The notes below the pieces were generated by a model, which saw nothing but the letters and a program-made list of their open reading frames with translations, was not told where the DNA came from and searched no databases. A program made the translations under genes and the position numbers. Of a stretch of 64,000 bases of DNA, positions 24,291 through 34,598 are shown piece after piece; within the stretch, counting starts at the first letter, position 1, and every line of letters starts with the position of its first letter. The DNA lies in the NCBI GenBank assembly GCA_035445085.1, contig DAOMQA010000001.1, positions 1 through 64,000 of the forward strand. Reading direction: 5' to 3'. This stretch comes from JBDHXE01 sp035445085. Its GTDB lineage: Bacteria > Bacteroidota > Ignavibacteria > Kapaibacteriales > UBA2268.

Positions 24291-27200
24291 ATGAAGAAAG
24301 TTTTTTGTATTACTATCATATTACTAAAATGTATATTCTTAAATCAATTATTTGCAAATGATTACCTCTTTGACTCTACTTATGCCTTTAACGGCAACAT
24401 TAAATCCATTTATTCTCATAACGGAGTAAACTATATTGGAGGTAATTTTACTAAAATATCGTATGTATCTGGCTATGGGACTACTGTAAGTACGTTAGAT
24501 GGCACCTTTTCTAATAATATGCCTAAAATTAATGGAAGAGTCAATGTAGCTATCCCAGATGGTAATGGGGGTTTTTACATTGGTGGGGAATTTTCCAAAA
24601 TTTCTAATTACGAAAGATTAGGATTGGCCCACATTGATGCAAATGGTCAGCTGACCTCATTTGCACCTAAAGTTAATATGGGTTTTTATCCATTTGTTAA
24701 TGATATTATTTTATATTCAAATAAATTATATGTAGCTGGCTCCTTTGAAGGTATCAATAATACCGAAAGAAAATATCTCGCATGCTTAGATTTAAATGGT
24801 AATCTTACAAGCTGGAACCCTATTGTAAATGATGAGGTATTTACATTGAGTGCTTATAATAATAATATTTATTTCGGTGGTAACTTTACTTCAGTAAATG
24901 GAATAGCTCGTTATTTTGGAGCTTCGGTAAGCGTAAACGGAAGTATCAATGATTGGAATCCACAAGCCAATAATATTATCAATACAATCAAAACTTATAA
25001 AGGTAAGATTTATTTGGGTGGTAGCTTTACTAAAATTCAAAATACTACAGCCAATAGATTCGCTATAATGTACCCAGATGGTTCTTTAGAAAATTTAAGC
25101 CTATCATTTAATAATGCAGTTGATGCAATTAATTTCTATCAAGAGAAGGTATACGTTGGGGGTAGATTTACAAAAGTCAATAATACCTATAGAAATTATT
25201 TAGTAGCTCTTGATACCAACGGTAGTATATCAAATTGGAACCCAAATCCTAATGCTAAAGTGAGCGTGGTAGATTGTGATAGCAATGGTGTTTATATTGG
25301 CGGTTCATTTTCATTAGTTGCCAATCAAGTTCGTTCGTCTTTTGCATATATATCTCATTCAGGTAACTTGACAAATTGGAATCCTAATGCTAATAGCACA
25401 GGACTAACTATTGCACAAAGCAATTCCAATGTATTTATAGGAGGTATTTTTAATGGTCTTGGTGGATTTGATAGAAACTATTTAGTAGCTATTGATACAT
25501 TAGGTCAAATTCTCGACTGGAATCCTAATCCTAATAATGAAATATATTCTATTTTTGGCGATAGTAGTTCTGTCTTTATTTCTGGCTCTTTTTCTAAGGT
25601 TGGCAATATCAATATATCTAAATTTGCTACAATTAACGGCATAACTGGTGAACTTACTGATTTTAGACCAACCATTAATGGTTACACTTATTCTATGTTA
25701 TTCTTTAAAGATAGGATAATCCTTGCAGGCTCTTTTTCTAAAATTAATAACCAAAATAGATATAATATAGCTGCATTTGATAGAAACGGTAATTTATTAG
25801 ACTTTGCTCCAGAATTTAACTCTTCAATATTCGCTATGGATAATGATGGAGCAAATATCTATGTAGGTGGCTTTTTTACTCAAATAAATGGTCAAGATAG
25901 AAATATGATAGCTTGTATAGATACTGCTGGTAATTTAGCAGCTTTTAATCCAATCGTAGACAATGCAATAATATCACTAAAATATTTAAAAGATAAGATA
26001 TATATCGGAGGTTGGTTTAATAATGTAATGGGTAGCCCACGATCTAAATTCGCAGTTATTAATAAAAATGGCACGCTATCACCTTTAGCTCCTAATCCTA
26101 ATAATACTATTTGGTCTATTTTAACTTTTACTAAGCCGTTTGATGTTGTGTATTTAGGCGGAGACTTTTCTACAATTTTCAATCAACCATTAAAGAATTT
26201 AGTAGCAATAGACGCTAACGGAGGTTTGATACCTTGGTACCCTAATCCAGATAAAACAGTATATACTCTTAGTTCGTCTGGCTCTCAAGTGTATGCTGGC
26301 GGTCTATTTTCTGCTATCGACAATACTTTAAGCCCGAACTTTGCTATACTACATACCTATTATATTAGCCCTGGGCAGCCGACATTAATCTCCCCTATAG
26401 ATAATTCTACTAAAGTACAAGTGCTATCCCGCTTTGATTGGACAGCAACAGAATATACTTCAAGTTATAGAGTACAATTTTCTACAAATACTACTTTTAC
26501 AAACCTTGTATTAGATACAATTATTCCTATCAATTATTTAGCATTTGATAATATTAAATTATTGTATAATACTAAGCATTATTGGAGAGTCAGGTCTCTA
26601 AATTCAGAAGGTCAATCGGCTTGGTCTACAGCATGGGCATTTACAACACGTATTGCACCTCCTTTAGCTCCAATTTTATTAACACCATTAAATAGCACTA
26701 TAGATATAGCTTACGGTCAGCTTTTTAGTTGGGACGCTTCCGCTACTACTGCAGAATCTTTTCAAATTCAATATTCAACAGACAATACTTTTAGCAATAT
26801 AGTATCGTCTGATTCAGCTATACACCAAAGCTCAATCTCAATACCGGATGATTTATTGCAACCTTTACAGACTTATTGGTGGAGAGTTCGTGGAATTAAT
26901 GAAAGTGGACCAGGTGAATGGACAAATAGTTGGTATTTTACAACTGCTGAATTTTTTACTCAGAATATAGCTTTAAAAGCAGGCTGGAATTTAATCTCAT
27001 CTAATATACTACCAGTTAATGATTCGTTAGAAAAGATATTTGAAAATGTTGCAGATAAAATACTTATAATCAAGAATGGGTCGGGTAAGGTATATATACC
27101 ACAATTTGGTATAAATTCAATAGGAAAATGGAATAAACTTGATGGTTACAGAGTATATAGTTTGGCAGCAACATCATTGAACATTTTAGGGTATATGATT

Positions 27201-27455
27201 AATCCGAGTACATCTACTTATAGCTTAAAAGCAGGTTGGAATCAAATCTCTTATATTAGAAGTTCCGAAATGATCGCTAACGACGCCTTCCAATCATTGG
27301 TAGATATGGACTTATTATCTATAGTTAAGGATGAAAAAGGCAAAACATACATCCCTGAATATGGTATAAATCAAATTGGAAATCTAATACCGGGCAGGTC
27401 ATATATTATTTATGTCAAAGCTGCTACAAACTTTAATTATCCTGCAAATAATTAA
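24291..27455 (+). CDS. Secreted beta-propeller-like repeat protein with FN3 and duplicated C-terminal modules
   Basis: About 1054 aa, starting at ATG 24291 (MKKVFCITIILLKCIF, signal peptide) rather than the upstream GTG at 24285. Residues about 30-690 consist of roughly 15 repeats, each near 45 aa, with the pattern (I/V)Y(I/V)GG-x-F-x-K/S-(I/V) followed by A-x-(I/L)D-x-x-G-x-(L/I)-x-x-(F/W)-x-P, a delta-60/propeller-like arrangement. Two fibronectin-III-like domains follow (SARVRSLNSEGQSAWS-like segments). The end is a tandem pair of about 75-aa modules, each beginning LKAGWN and containing YIPQFGINSIG or YIPEYGINQIG. No standard T9SS sorting motif is visible, so the LKAGWN modules may anchor or sort the protein. 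It is probably an adhesin or extracellular binding protein. Confidence 0.75.
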   Translation: MKKVFCITIILLKCIFLNQLFANDYLFDSTYAFNGNIKSIYSHNGVNYIGGNFTKISYVSGYGTTVSTLDGTFSNNMPKINGRVNVAIPDGNGGFYIGGEFSKISNYERLGLAHIDANGQLTSFAPKVNMGFYPFVNDIILYSNKLYVAGSFEGINNTERKYLACLDLNGNLTSWNPIVNDEVFTLSAYNNNIYFGGNFTSVNGIARYFGASVSVNGSINDWNPQANNIINTIKTYKGKIYLGGSFTKIQNTTANRFAIMYPDGSLENLSLSFNNAVDAINFYQEKVYVGGRFTKVNNTYRNYLVALDTNGSISNWNPNPNAKVSVVDCDSNGVYIGGSFSLVANQVRSSFAYISHSGNLTNWNPNANSTGLTIAQSNSNVFIGGIFNGLGGFDRNYLVAIDTLGQILDWNPNPNNEIYSIFGDSSSVFISGSFSKVGNINISKFATINGITGELTDFRPTINGYTYSMLFFKDRIILAGSFSKINNQNRYNIAAFDRNGNLLDFAPEFNSSIFAMDNDGANIYVGGFFTQINGQDRNMIACIDTAGNLAAFNPIVDNAIISLKYLKDKIYIGGWFNNVMGSPRSKFAVINKNGTLSPLAPNPNNTIWSILTFTKPFDVVYLGGDFSTIFNQPLKNLVAIDANGGLIPWYPNPDKTVYTLSSSGSQVYAGGLFSAIDNTLSPNFAILHTYYISPGQPTLISPIDNSTKVQVLSRFDWTATEYTSSYRVQFSTNTTFTNLVLDTIIPINYLAFDNIKLLYNTKHYWRVRSLNSEGQSAWSTAWAFTTRIAPPLAPILLTPLNSTIDIAYGQLFSWDASATTAESFQIQYSTDNTFSNIVSSDSAIHQSSISIPDDLLQPLQTYWWRVRGINESGPGEWTNSWYFTTAEFFTQNIALKAGWNLISSNILPVNDSLEKIFENVADKILIIKNGSGKVYIPQFGINSIGKWNKLDGYRVYSLAATSLNILGYMINPSTSTYSLKAGWNQISYIRSSEMIANDAFQSLVDMDLLSIVKDEKGKTYIPEYGINQIGNLIPGRSYIIYVKAATNFNYPANN

Positions 27456-27486
27456 AGTTTCATAATTTTATTCTAAAAATATAAGC

Positions 27487-27533
27487 ATTTTACTTACTTT
27501 TATACTTTTGAAAGTATAAATTTTAAGTAAAAT
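27487..27533. promoter_or_regulatory. Nested inverted repeat over the dnaE promoter and start codon
   Basis: ATTTTACTTA (27487-27496) pairs with TAAGTAAAAT (27524-27533), and inside it TTATACTTT pairs with AAAGTATAA around 27510. The -7-like TACTTTTG (27503-27510) lies at the centre, and the right arm covers the AT of the dnaE start. It could be an operator for a dimeric regulator or, if transcription starts further upstream, a hairpin hiding the start codon. It might also act as an AT-rich terminator of the upstream gene. Confidence 0.55.
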
Positions 27534-30500
27534 GTCTAATTTTGTACATTTGCACAATCATACACACTATTCGATATTAGATGCTCTAACTACTCCACAA
27601 GAATTAATAGATGCAGCAGTAAAAGATGGTCATCCAGCTATCGCACTTACCGATCACGGAGTTATGTACGGCGTCTATGAATTTTCTAAATACGCCGAGT
27701 CTAAAGGTATTAAACCAATTGTTGGTATGGAAGGGTATTTAGCGAATGGTTCCCGCTTTGATAAGATAGCAACAAATAAAGCTGAAAAAAGAAGAAACTA
27801 TTTTCATATTTTACTATTAGCAAAGGACGAGCAAGGCTATAATAATCTAATGAAACTATCCTCACTTGGCTATACCGAAGGGTTTTATTATAAACCACGA
27901 ATAGACAAGGAGCTATTAGAGAAGTATAAAGATGGTATTATATGTACATCGGCTTGTATGGGCAGTATGGTCAATGCATATATTATTGATGGTATGGTAG
28001 AGAAGGCTTATTCTGAAGCTAAATATTACCGTGATTTATTTGGCGATGATTTTTATATGGAAATACAGAATCATAATTTACCAAATGATCCATTAATCTT
28101 GGAACACGCTCCTAAGATAGCCAAAGACTTAGGTATTAAACTTATAGCAAGTAATGATATACATTATTTATCAAAGGACTTTGCCATCCCACATAATATT
28201 CTTCTTTTAATCAGAGATGGCGTAAAAGCAGACGGCAATACTAATATATTTGATTTAAAATATGGTACACCCGAATTTTATTTTAAGACTTACGAACAAA
28301 TGTCTCAATTATTTCAAAATTACCCAGATGCTCTGAGCAATACTCTTGAGATAGCTGATAAATGTAATTTTAAGTATGAACAAAAGAGGGTATACCCAGA
28401 ATTTCCAATACCGCAAGAATCTAAATCTGAAACTTTAGATGATTATTTAAGGGAGTTAGTATACAAAGGTTTACATGAAAGGTTTGACGATATTAGTCCA
28501 GAAATTTCTGAAAGAATTGAATATGAATTAGATGTAATTATAGGAATGGGGTTTCCGGGCTATTTCCTTATTGTTGCTAATTTTATTGAAGCAGCAAGAA
28601 AATTAAAAGTAAGTGTAGGTCCTGGGCGTGGCTCTGCCGTAGGCTCTTTAGTTGCCTATGCTCTTGGTATCACAAACGTAAATCCTTTGCCCTATAATCT
28701 TCTTTTTGAAAGGTTTTTAAATCCAGAAAGATTTTCGATGCCCGATATAGATATAGACTTTTCCGATGAAAAAAGGGACTTAGTAATAAATTATGTTAAA
28801 GAAAAGTATGGTGAGAACGCAGTCGCCCAAATAATAACATTTGGTAAGCTATCTTCAAGATTAGCTTTAACTGACGTAGGTCGGGTATTAGGAATTAGTT
28901 TATCCACGGTTAAAGAAATTACAAAAAATATACCTGTAATTAGAGGCAAAGTCGCTAAAATCAGAGAAGCTATAGAGCTACCTGATTTGAAATGGCTCAA
29001 AGATACCAATGATAATTCCTTGAAAGAATTAATAGACTATGCTATCAAATTAGAAGATAGGAATAGGAATGTAGGAACACATGCGGCAGGTATAGTTATT
29101 ACTCCAGGGGACGTTACAGATTATGTGCCTATCTATAAAACACCTGATAAAGAAGGTAAGCAAAGCGTTGAAGTTGCTACTCAATTTTCTATGAATTATC
29201 TTGAAGAAATAGGTTTATTAAAGATGGACTTTCTTGGGTTAAGAACCTTGTCTATAATTGACCATGCTTTAGAAATGATTGAAGAAAATAGTAAAATCAA
29301 GATTGACATTGATAAGATTGATTTTGATGATGTAAAGACTTATGATATGATTTCTGCAGGCGATACATTGGCTGTCTTTCAATTTGAATCCGATGGTATG
29401 CAAGAATATTTAAAAAGATTAAAGCCAAGTAATTTAGAAGAGCTTACAGCAATGAACGCTCTCTATAGGCCAGGACCTATGGATAATATTCCAGATTTTA
29501 TCGAGAGGAAAAACGGAAGGCAAAATATTGAATACCTGCACCCCTTAATGGAAAAAGTGCTTAAAACTACCTACGGAATTATAGTTTACCAAGAGCAAGT
29601 TATGCAATTGGTGCAAGTAATCGCTGATTTCTCACTTGGTCAAGCAGACATTTTGCGTAGAGCTATGGGTAAAAAACAAATAGCTTATATGGATAAAATG
29701 AAACCATTATTTGTACAGGGAGCTTCGCAACATAATATAGATGAAAAACTTGCCTTAGAAATATTCGATTTAATTTATAAATTTGCCGACTATGGTTTCA
29801 ACAAATCACATTCATTAGCTTATTCTTATTTAGCATTTCAAACAGCATGGCTTAAGGCGCACTATCCGACTGAATTTTTGGCTTCGGTAATGACATCATT
29901 ATTAAACGACCAAAATCAAATAGTGGCATTAATAGATGAAGCGAAAAAGTTTAATATTAAAGTAGTGCCACCCGACATTAATAAATCTACTGCAAATTTC
30001 TTTGGTAGTGGCAAAACAATCTTCTTTGGAATGGCAGGTATTAAAAATGTAGGTGTAGCAGCAGTAAATAAAATAGTTGAAGCACGAAGTAATAAGCCCT
30101 TTACCTCAATTTTTGATTTCATCGAAAGAGTAGACGCTAAGGTAGCTAATAGAAGACTTTTAGAAGCATTAATTTGTGCTGGAGCATTTGATAGCATTCA
30201 TCCTCAACAAAGATCAAAATTATTTGTAAGTATAGATTCAATTCTTGAATACGCCAAATCATTAGTCGAACCAGAAACTAATATGGATAGTTTATTCGGA
30301 GCAGAGATTTCTCAACAAGTACGGGTAGAGCCAGTATTAGCAGAGATTCAAGAATGGGAACAGCTTGAGAGATTGTCTAAAGAAAAAGAATACTTAAATT
30401 TTTATATTACTGGACACCCTATGCAAAATTATGAATCTATTATTAGAACAATAAACAATAGTAGCATTTATAAATCAGCAACAGATGGTAGGGTAATTAG

Positions 30501-30999
30501 GTATTGTGGAATGGTAGCTTCAGTTTCTAAGCGGCGAGACAAAAAGAACAACATGATAGCTTTTGCTAATATTGAAGAGTTTAACGGCAAGGCTGAATGT
30601 ATATTTTGGAGTGATGCATTTGAAAAATACGGACATTTGCTCAAGGAGGGCGAATTAATCATTGTAAGTGGCACTATTCAAGATAATGACGACATTCTCA
30701 AAATTGTGGTTAATGAGCTTATAGAAATAGACGATGCAATTAATAGATTTTTCACAGGCTATAAGATTTGGATAAATACTGATGATGAGAAAGCAAAAGA
30801 AAAAATCATTCGAATTCATTCTAAGTTTGTTGATGATAAATATATACCACGCAAGATTAGATTTTTCTTAATCAACAATGAAAGAACAAGCAAAAAAACA
30901 TACTCTACTTTGCATTGCAATATTCAATTAGATTTATTTTCAATTAAACAAATTGGGGATATTGTGGGACAATCTAATTTACAGATGGAGATAAATTAG
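27532..30999 (+). CDS. dnaE: DNA polymerase III alpha subunit
   Basis: A 1155-aa replicative polymerase, typical length for DnaE1. The N-terminal PHP domain starts at once (HLHNHTHYSILDALTTPQEL; TDHGVMYG). The polymerase core has the palm motifs GRGSAVGSLVAYALGI and PDIDIDF. The fingers segment is LYRPGPMDNIPDFIERKNG, and ADYGFNKSHSLAYSYLAFQTA is also typical. Helix-hairpin-helix and OB-fold regions follow. It synthesises the chromosome together with the sliding clamp. It is a single-gene unit with its own promoter palindrome and a terminator at 31019. No intein is seen. Confidence 0.97.
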   Translation: MSNFVHLHNHTHYSILDALTTPQELIDAAVKDGHPAIALTDHGVMYGVYEFSKYAESKGIKPIVGMEGYLANGSRFDKIATNKAEKRRNYFHILLLAKDEQGYNNLMKLSSLGYTEGFYYKPRIDKELLEKYKDGIICTSACMGSMVNAYIIDGMVEKAYSEAKYYRDLFGDDFYMEIQNHNLPNDPLILEHAPKIAKDLGIKLIASNDIHYLSKDFAIPHNILLLIRDGVKADGNTNIFDLKYGTPEFYFKTYEQMSQLFQNYPDALSNTLEIADKCNFKYEQKRVYPEFPIPQESKSETLDDYLRELVYKGLHERFDDISPEISERIEYELDVIIGMGFPGYFLIVANFIEAARKLKVSVGPGRGSAVGSLVAYALGITNVNPLPYNLLFERFLNPERFSMPDIDIDFSDEKRDLVINYVKEKYGENAVAQIITFGKLSSRLALTDVGRVLGISLSTVKEITKNIPVIRGKVAKIREAIELPDLKWLKDTNDNSLKELIDYAIKLEDRNRNVGTHAAGIVITPGDVTDYVPIYKTPDKEGKQSVEVATQFSMNYLEEIGLLKMDFLGLRTLSIIDHALEMIEENSKIKIDIDKIDFDDVKTYDMISAGDTLAVFQFESDGMQEYLKRLKPSNLEELTAMNALYRPGPMDNIPDFIERKNGRQNIEYLHPLMEKVLKTTYGIIVYQEQVMQLVQVIADFSLGQADILRRAMGKKQIAYMDKMKPLFVQGASQHNIDEKLALEIFDLIYKFADYGFNKSHSLAYSYLAFQTAWLKAHYPTEFLASVMTSLLNDQNQIVALIDEAKKFNIKVVPPDINKSTANFFGSGKTIFFGMAGIKNVGVAAVNKIVEARSNKPFTSIFDFIERVDAKVANRRLLEALICAGAFDSIHPQQRSKLFVSIDSILEYAKSLVEPETNMDSLFGAEISQQVRVEPVLAEIQEWEQLERLSKEKEYLNFYITGHPMQNYESIIRTINNSSIYKSATDGRVIRYCGMVASVSKRRDKKNNMIAFANIEEFNGKAECIFWSDAFEKYGHLLKEGELIIVSGTIQDNDDILKIVVNELIEIDDAINRFFTGYKIWINTDDEKAKEKIIRIHSKFVDDKYIPRKIRFFLINNERTSKKTYSTLHCNIQLDLFSIKQIGDIVGQSNLQMEIN

Positions 31000-31018
31000 A
31001 TTCATCCTTATAGATAAA

Positions 31019-31057
31019 AAAAGGACTAAATTAATATTGCATTAACTTAGTCCTTTT
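31019..31057. terminator. Bidirectional terminator after dnaE
   Basis: AAAAGGACTAA (31019-31029) pairs perfectly with TTAGTCCTTTT (31047-31057) between the convergent dnaE and the small exported protein gene. Confidence 0.9.
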
Positions 31058-31088
31058 GCATTATGCAAAATTGCTACCTAATAAAGGG

Positions 31089-31484
31089 TTATTTTTTCGG
31101 AGCAATAGCTTTAGCTGCGGCCATAAACGAATCAATAATTCTTTTATATCTTTCTGCATCTGCACCAGCAATTTTACATCTTTCCATAAAAGTGATAATA
31201 TTTTGGGCAGTACCGATAGTTAGTGTCATTTCAATATTTGAAGATGTTTGTAATTTCTCCTTAGAAATTTTTTCTAAGTAAGGTTTTAGAGCATCTTTTG
31301 ATTGAATAAACGCATCAACTTCATTGCCTTTAATTTCGGCACTATTCAATAAGTTCGCAATAAACACTAAATCACCAGCAGTGATTGTTGGTTTAATATT
31401 TTGCTGTGCTTGCTCTTGCTGAGCGAACATACTAACAGACAGCATAAAGAAAATCATAATTGCTATTTGAGCAAAGTTTTTCAT
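31089..31484 (-). CDS. Small exported protein of unknown function
   Basis: A 131-aa protein with a clear signal peptide (MKNFAQIAIMIFFMLSVSMFA, cleaved near AQQ). The mature part is a helical, soluble domain (about 105 aa) with no recognised motif. It follows the PorV/PorQ-like gene with a 9-base gap, so it is probably co-expressed and periplasmic. Confidence 0.6.
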   Translation of the reverse strand: MKNFAQIAIMIFFMLSVSMFAQQEQAQQNIKPTITAGDLVFIANLLNSAEIKGNEVDAFIQSKDALKPYLEKISKEKLQTSSNIEMTLTIGTAQNIITFMERCKIAGADAERYKRIIDSFMAAAKAIAPKK

Positions 31485-31493
31485 ATAAAATCC

Positions 31494-32441
31494 TTATAAT
31501 AATTTATTAATATTCACTGATATACTAAATCTATGTAAATTAGCAGCAGCACCATATCTGGAAAAGCCGTAATCAATATTTATATCTTCTAACAAAATTC
31601 CAACTCCACCACTAAAACCAGTTAAACTTTTGTCTACTTCTGCATCTGTAAACGAACGAATTTGATTATCGTAACCAACTCTTAGCATAATAATTTTACC
31701 GAGGTAAAATTCGCCTCCAATACTAAAACTTTTGAATTTAGAGAAAAAGTTATCAGCATCGTCCGCTAAGTGGTGAAAAGAAAAATTAAATAACAAAGGT
31801 AATCCTCTTAATCTATGGCTGAAACCTGCTCTAACATCAAGAGGTAAGCTCTCACTCTCATGAGATATTTTTGATAGCTGAGTACCTGCATTTAGAATCG
31901 AAAAGCCTACTTTAGTTCTATTGTCCGACAATAAATATACTAAGCCCGCATCAAAGGCTACAGCAGATGTATTGACTTCTTCGATACCTGCATAAATATA
32001 TTTGATAGTAGCACCGTAATATAAATTGGAGTCTAATTCATTTGAATACGATACTCCAAAACTTAAATCACTAGCCGAGAAAGTATTGCCATTTCGATTG
32101 CCTACCTTATCGGCATAATCAAACGAACCATAGCTTGTAAAACCAGCAGCAGCAGCAAAACTACCATACTTATTATGGTGAACGTAGACAATATTACCCG
32201 AATTAATATCTAAGATATGCTTTAGGAATGTAGCTTGAAGTTGTTTATCTTCAACCGTTGAAATCAAAGCAGGGTTTAAATATAAAGAAGAAATTTCATC
32301 TGTAATTGCTATCCCGGCACCCGCCAAAGCTGCATTTCGTGCATTTGATTGATACCTTAGAAAATTAAATGGTGAATCAATAGAATAGGCCGATATTGCC
32401 ATCAGGAAAATAATTGATTTTGCTATGATAAATCGTTTCAT
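31494..32441 (-). CDS. PorV/PorQ-family outer-membrane beta-barrel protein
   Basis: A 315-aa protein from the ATG at 32441 (MKRFIIAKSIIFLMAISAYS, a signal peptide); an upstream ATG at 32465 would place eight extra residues before it. The opening of the mature protein, FNFLRYQSNARNAALAGAGIAITDEISSLYLNPALI, is the hallmark of PorV/PorQ/FadL-like barrels. Alternating strands follow to a terminal aromatic/hydrophobic strand (HRFSISVNINKLL). PorV and PorQ shuttle or support T9SS cargo at the cell surface, which fits the sorting-domain proteins in this window. I cannot separate PorV from PorQ by eye. Confidence 0.75.
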   Translation of the reverse strand: MKRFIIAKSIIFLMAISAYSIDSPFNFLRYQSNARNAALAGAGIAITDEISSLYLNPALISTVEDKQLQATFLKHILDINSGNIVYVHHNKYGSFAAAAGFTSYGSFDYADKVGNRNGNTFSASDLSFGVSYSNELDSNLYYGATIKYIYAGIEEVNTSAVAFDAGLVYLLSDNRTKVGFSILNAGTQLSKISHESESLPLDVRAGFSHRLRGLPLLFNFSFHHLADDADNFFSKFKSFSIGGEFYLGKIIMLRVGYDNQIRSFTDAEVDKSLTGFSGGVGILLEDINIDYGFSRYGAAANLHRFSISVNINKLL

Positions 32442-32486
32442 AATAAGTTTATTCCAAAGTATCAATAAAAAAGTAAAATAATTTCA

Positions 32487-32906
32487 TCAATTCTTGTCCT
32501 TTAGGCTTTTCATAACATCTATAAAAATCTTTGGAGGCTTTACAGGAACTTGTGTATCACTTTTTACAAAAATATGCGTTGTAAAGCCACTTGTAATTAT
32601 CGAATCATTCTTTAAAATATTATATTCAAATTTAAGTATTGGACCACTATCATAGTTTAATTTTGCACTAATCGTTAGTAAATCATCATAGTATGCTGGT
32701 TTGATATACTTAACATAAGCGTCAATTAATGGTAGTAAATACCCATTTTCTTCTATTTCTTTATAACACATCCCATAGTTGCGCATTAGCTCCGTTCTGC
32801 CTACTTCAAAAAAGGCGAGATAATTACCATTATATAGGTAGCCCATTTTATCTGTATCGGCGTATCGCACACGAACCTCATGTGAATTTGTCAGGATAAT
32901 ACTCAT
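32487..32906 (-). CDS. Acyl-CoA thioesterase, YbgC/FadM-type hotdog fold
   Basis: A 139-aa 4-hydroxybenzoyl-CoA thioesterase-family protein. The active-site region VRYADTDKMGYLYNGNYLAFFEVGRTELM carries the conserved aspartate and the Y/N-x-x-Y pattern of the family. It hydrolyses acyl-CoA esters in the cytoplasm. The gene overlaps the end of parB by four bases, so it is translated with parA-parB. Confidence 0.85.
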   Translation of the reverse strand: MSIILTNSHEVRVRYADTDKMGYLYNGNYLAFFEVGRTELMRNYGMCYKEIEENGYLLPLIDAYVKYIKPAYYDDLLTISAKLNYDSGPILKFEYNILKNDSIITSGFTTHIFVKSDTQVPVKPPKIFIDVMKSLKDKN

Positions 32907-33832
32907 TTTTCTATTTTCTCAAATAAGTCAATAATCCGTTCAAAATCTTCTGAGGAATAAAATTGTAATTCTATGGTGCCACTTGATTTGGACTTAGGGT
33001 AAATTTTTACATTAGTACCAAAAATTTTCCTTAAATAGTCAGCTTTATCGTTTATCACAGCTAATACTTCTTGTGGAATGGAATTTTCATTCTTATCATT
33101 AGAAGCCTTTTTCTTATTATTAGAATTAATTCTTTTAATTAAGGCTTCGGTTTCACGTACAGATAGGTTATTCTTAATGATTTCTTCGGCAATAGCTAAT
33201 ATTTTTGCGTGATCATCAATAGAAACTAATGAGCGTGCATGACCAAAAGATAGCTTTTTGCTTCTTACCATATCTTGAATACTTGCAGGTAAACGCAACA
33301 ATCTTAAAAAATTAGTAACGGTCGAACGTTCTTTACCTACTCTTTCTGCCACTTGCTCTTGAGTATATTTATACTCTTCAATAAGCCTTTGGTAGCCACT
33401 TGCTACTTCCACAGGGTTTAAATCTTCTCTTAATAAATTTTCGATAAGAGCCAATTCGAGCATTTGGACATTTGTATTTACATCTATAACATAGCAAGGT
33501 AGTTTATTTAAACCAGCTAAAGTAGACGCTCTTAGTCGGCGTTCACCACTTACTAATTCATATCCATCTTCTATTTTGCGGACAGTAATTGGTTGGATTA
33601 AACCATGATTGATAATAGAGTTTTTTAAATCTTCTAAAGCATTATCATCGAAATCTGTTCTAGGCTGATATTGATTAGCTTTTATCTTACTTATTTCGAT
33701 AAGACTAATAAGACCAGTCTCATCTTTTTCACCCTCCATTCTAAACCCTTCTTCAGGTTTGAACGATACATTAGATATTAATGCGCCTAAGCCTTTACCC
33801 AATCCTCTGTTTATTTTAGGTGTTTTTGACAT
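32903..33832 (-). CDS. parB: Chromosome partitioning protein ParB
   Basis: A 309-aa ParB/Spo0J. The N-terminal CTPase region includes QYQPRTDFDD, GLIQPITVRK and the nucleotide-binding SGERRLRAS. The central HTH is YTQEQVAERVGKERSTVTNFLRLL. VRETEALIKR links to the C-terminal dimer domain. ParB loads onto parS sites and acts with ParA and SMC in chromosome segregation. The start overlaps the end of parA by one base. No convincing parS site was found in this window. Confidence 0.95.
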   Translation of the reverse strand: MSKTPKINRGLGKGLGALISNVSFKPEEGFRMEGEKDETGLISLIEISKIKANQYQPRTDFDDNALEDLKNSIINHGLIQPITVRKIEDGYELVSGERRLRASTLAGLNKLPCYVIDVNTNVQMLELALIENLLREDLNPVEVASGYQRLIEEYKYTQEQVAERVGKERSTVTNFLRLLRLPASIQDMVRSKKLSFGHARSLVSIDDHAKILAIAEEIIKNNLSVRETEALIKRINSNNKKKASNDKNENSIPQEVLAVINDKADYLRKIFGTNVKIYPKSKSSGTIELQFYSSEDFERIIDLFEKIEK

Positions 33833-34596
33833 TATTTATTTTTCTCTATTATTTCTTTTGCTAATTCTAAATAGTTTTGTGTACCGGTACACGCAGCATC
33901 ATAAAGAATAACTGGCAAACCAAAACTTGGCGATTCAGAGAGCCTTACATTACGCGCTATTATTGTATTAAACACTTTTTTACCGAAATGCTTTTTGACT
34001 TCTTCAACTACTTGATTAGATAATTTTAATCTTGAGTCGAACATAGTAAGTAATACGCCTTCAATTTCTAATTTATTATTAAGCTGGTATTGCACAATAG
34101 AAATAGTATTTAGAAGTTGCCCTAAGCCTTCCAACGCATAATATTCACATTGCACTGGCACAAGCACAGAGTCTGCAGCTGTAAGTGAATTAAGGGTAAG
34201 CAATCCTAATGATGGTGGACAATCGATAATAATAAAATCGAAGTTTGCTTTTACTTCATTAATCAATGTTTTTAGAACTAATTCACGCTTATCTATATTC
34301 AGCATTTCTATTTCGGCCCCAACTAAATTAATATGCGATGGCACTAACGAAAGAAATGGCATAACAGTATCTATTATAGCATCGCTTAATTTAATTTTTC
34401 CAACTAAAGCTTCATAAATAGTCTTGTCTGATAATTTTGCATCGACGCCAACACCAGCTGTAGAATTGGCTTGTGGGTCAATATCAATTAATAAGACCTT
34501 CTTTTCTGTAGCAGCGAGCGATGCAGCAAGATTAATAGAAGTAGTAGTTTTTCCTACTCCCCCTTTTTGATTGGCAACTGCTATAACTTTATTCAT
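33832..34596 (-). CDS. parA: Chromosome partitioning ATPase ParA/Soj
   Basis: A 254-aa deviant Walker ATPase: [17 protein letters not shown] (Walker A with the signature lysine), [12 protein letters not shown] (Walker A') and [13 protein letters not shown] (Walker B). It forms DNA-bound dimers that move ParB-parS complexes. It is encoded just upstream of parB with one-base overlap and just downstream of a Nudix gene. Confidence 0.96.
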   Translation of the reverse strand: MNKVIAVANQKGGVGKTTTSINLAASLAATEKKVLLIDIDPQANSTAGVGVDAKLSDKTIYEALVGKIKLSDAIIDTVMPFLSLVPSHINLVGAEIEMLNIDKRELVLKTLINEVKANFDFIIIDCPPSLGLLTLNSLTAADSVLVPVQCEYYALEGLGQLLNTISIVQYQLNNKLEIEGVLLTMFDSRLKLSNQVVEEVKKHFGKKVFNTIIARNVRLSESPSFGLPVILYDAACTGTQNYLELAKEIIEKNK

Positions 34597-34598
34597 GA

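Noticed and set aside
33146..33160. GGTTTCACGTAC inside parB resembling half of a parS site (TGTTTCACGTGAAACA)
   Set aside because: Only one half matches, and the bases encode the conserved VRETEA segment of ParB, which explains them.
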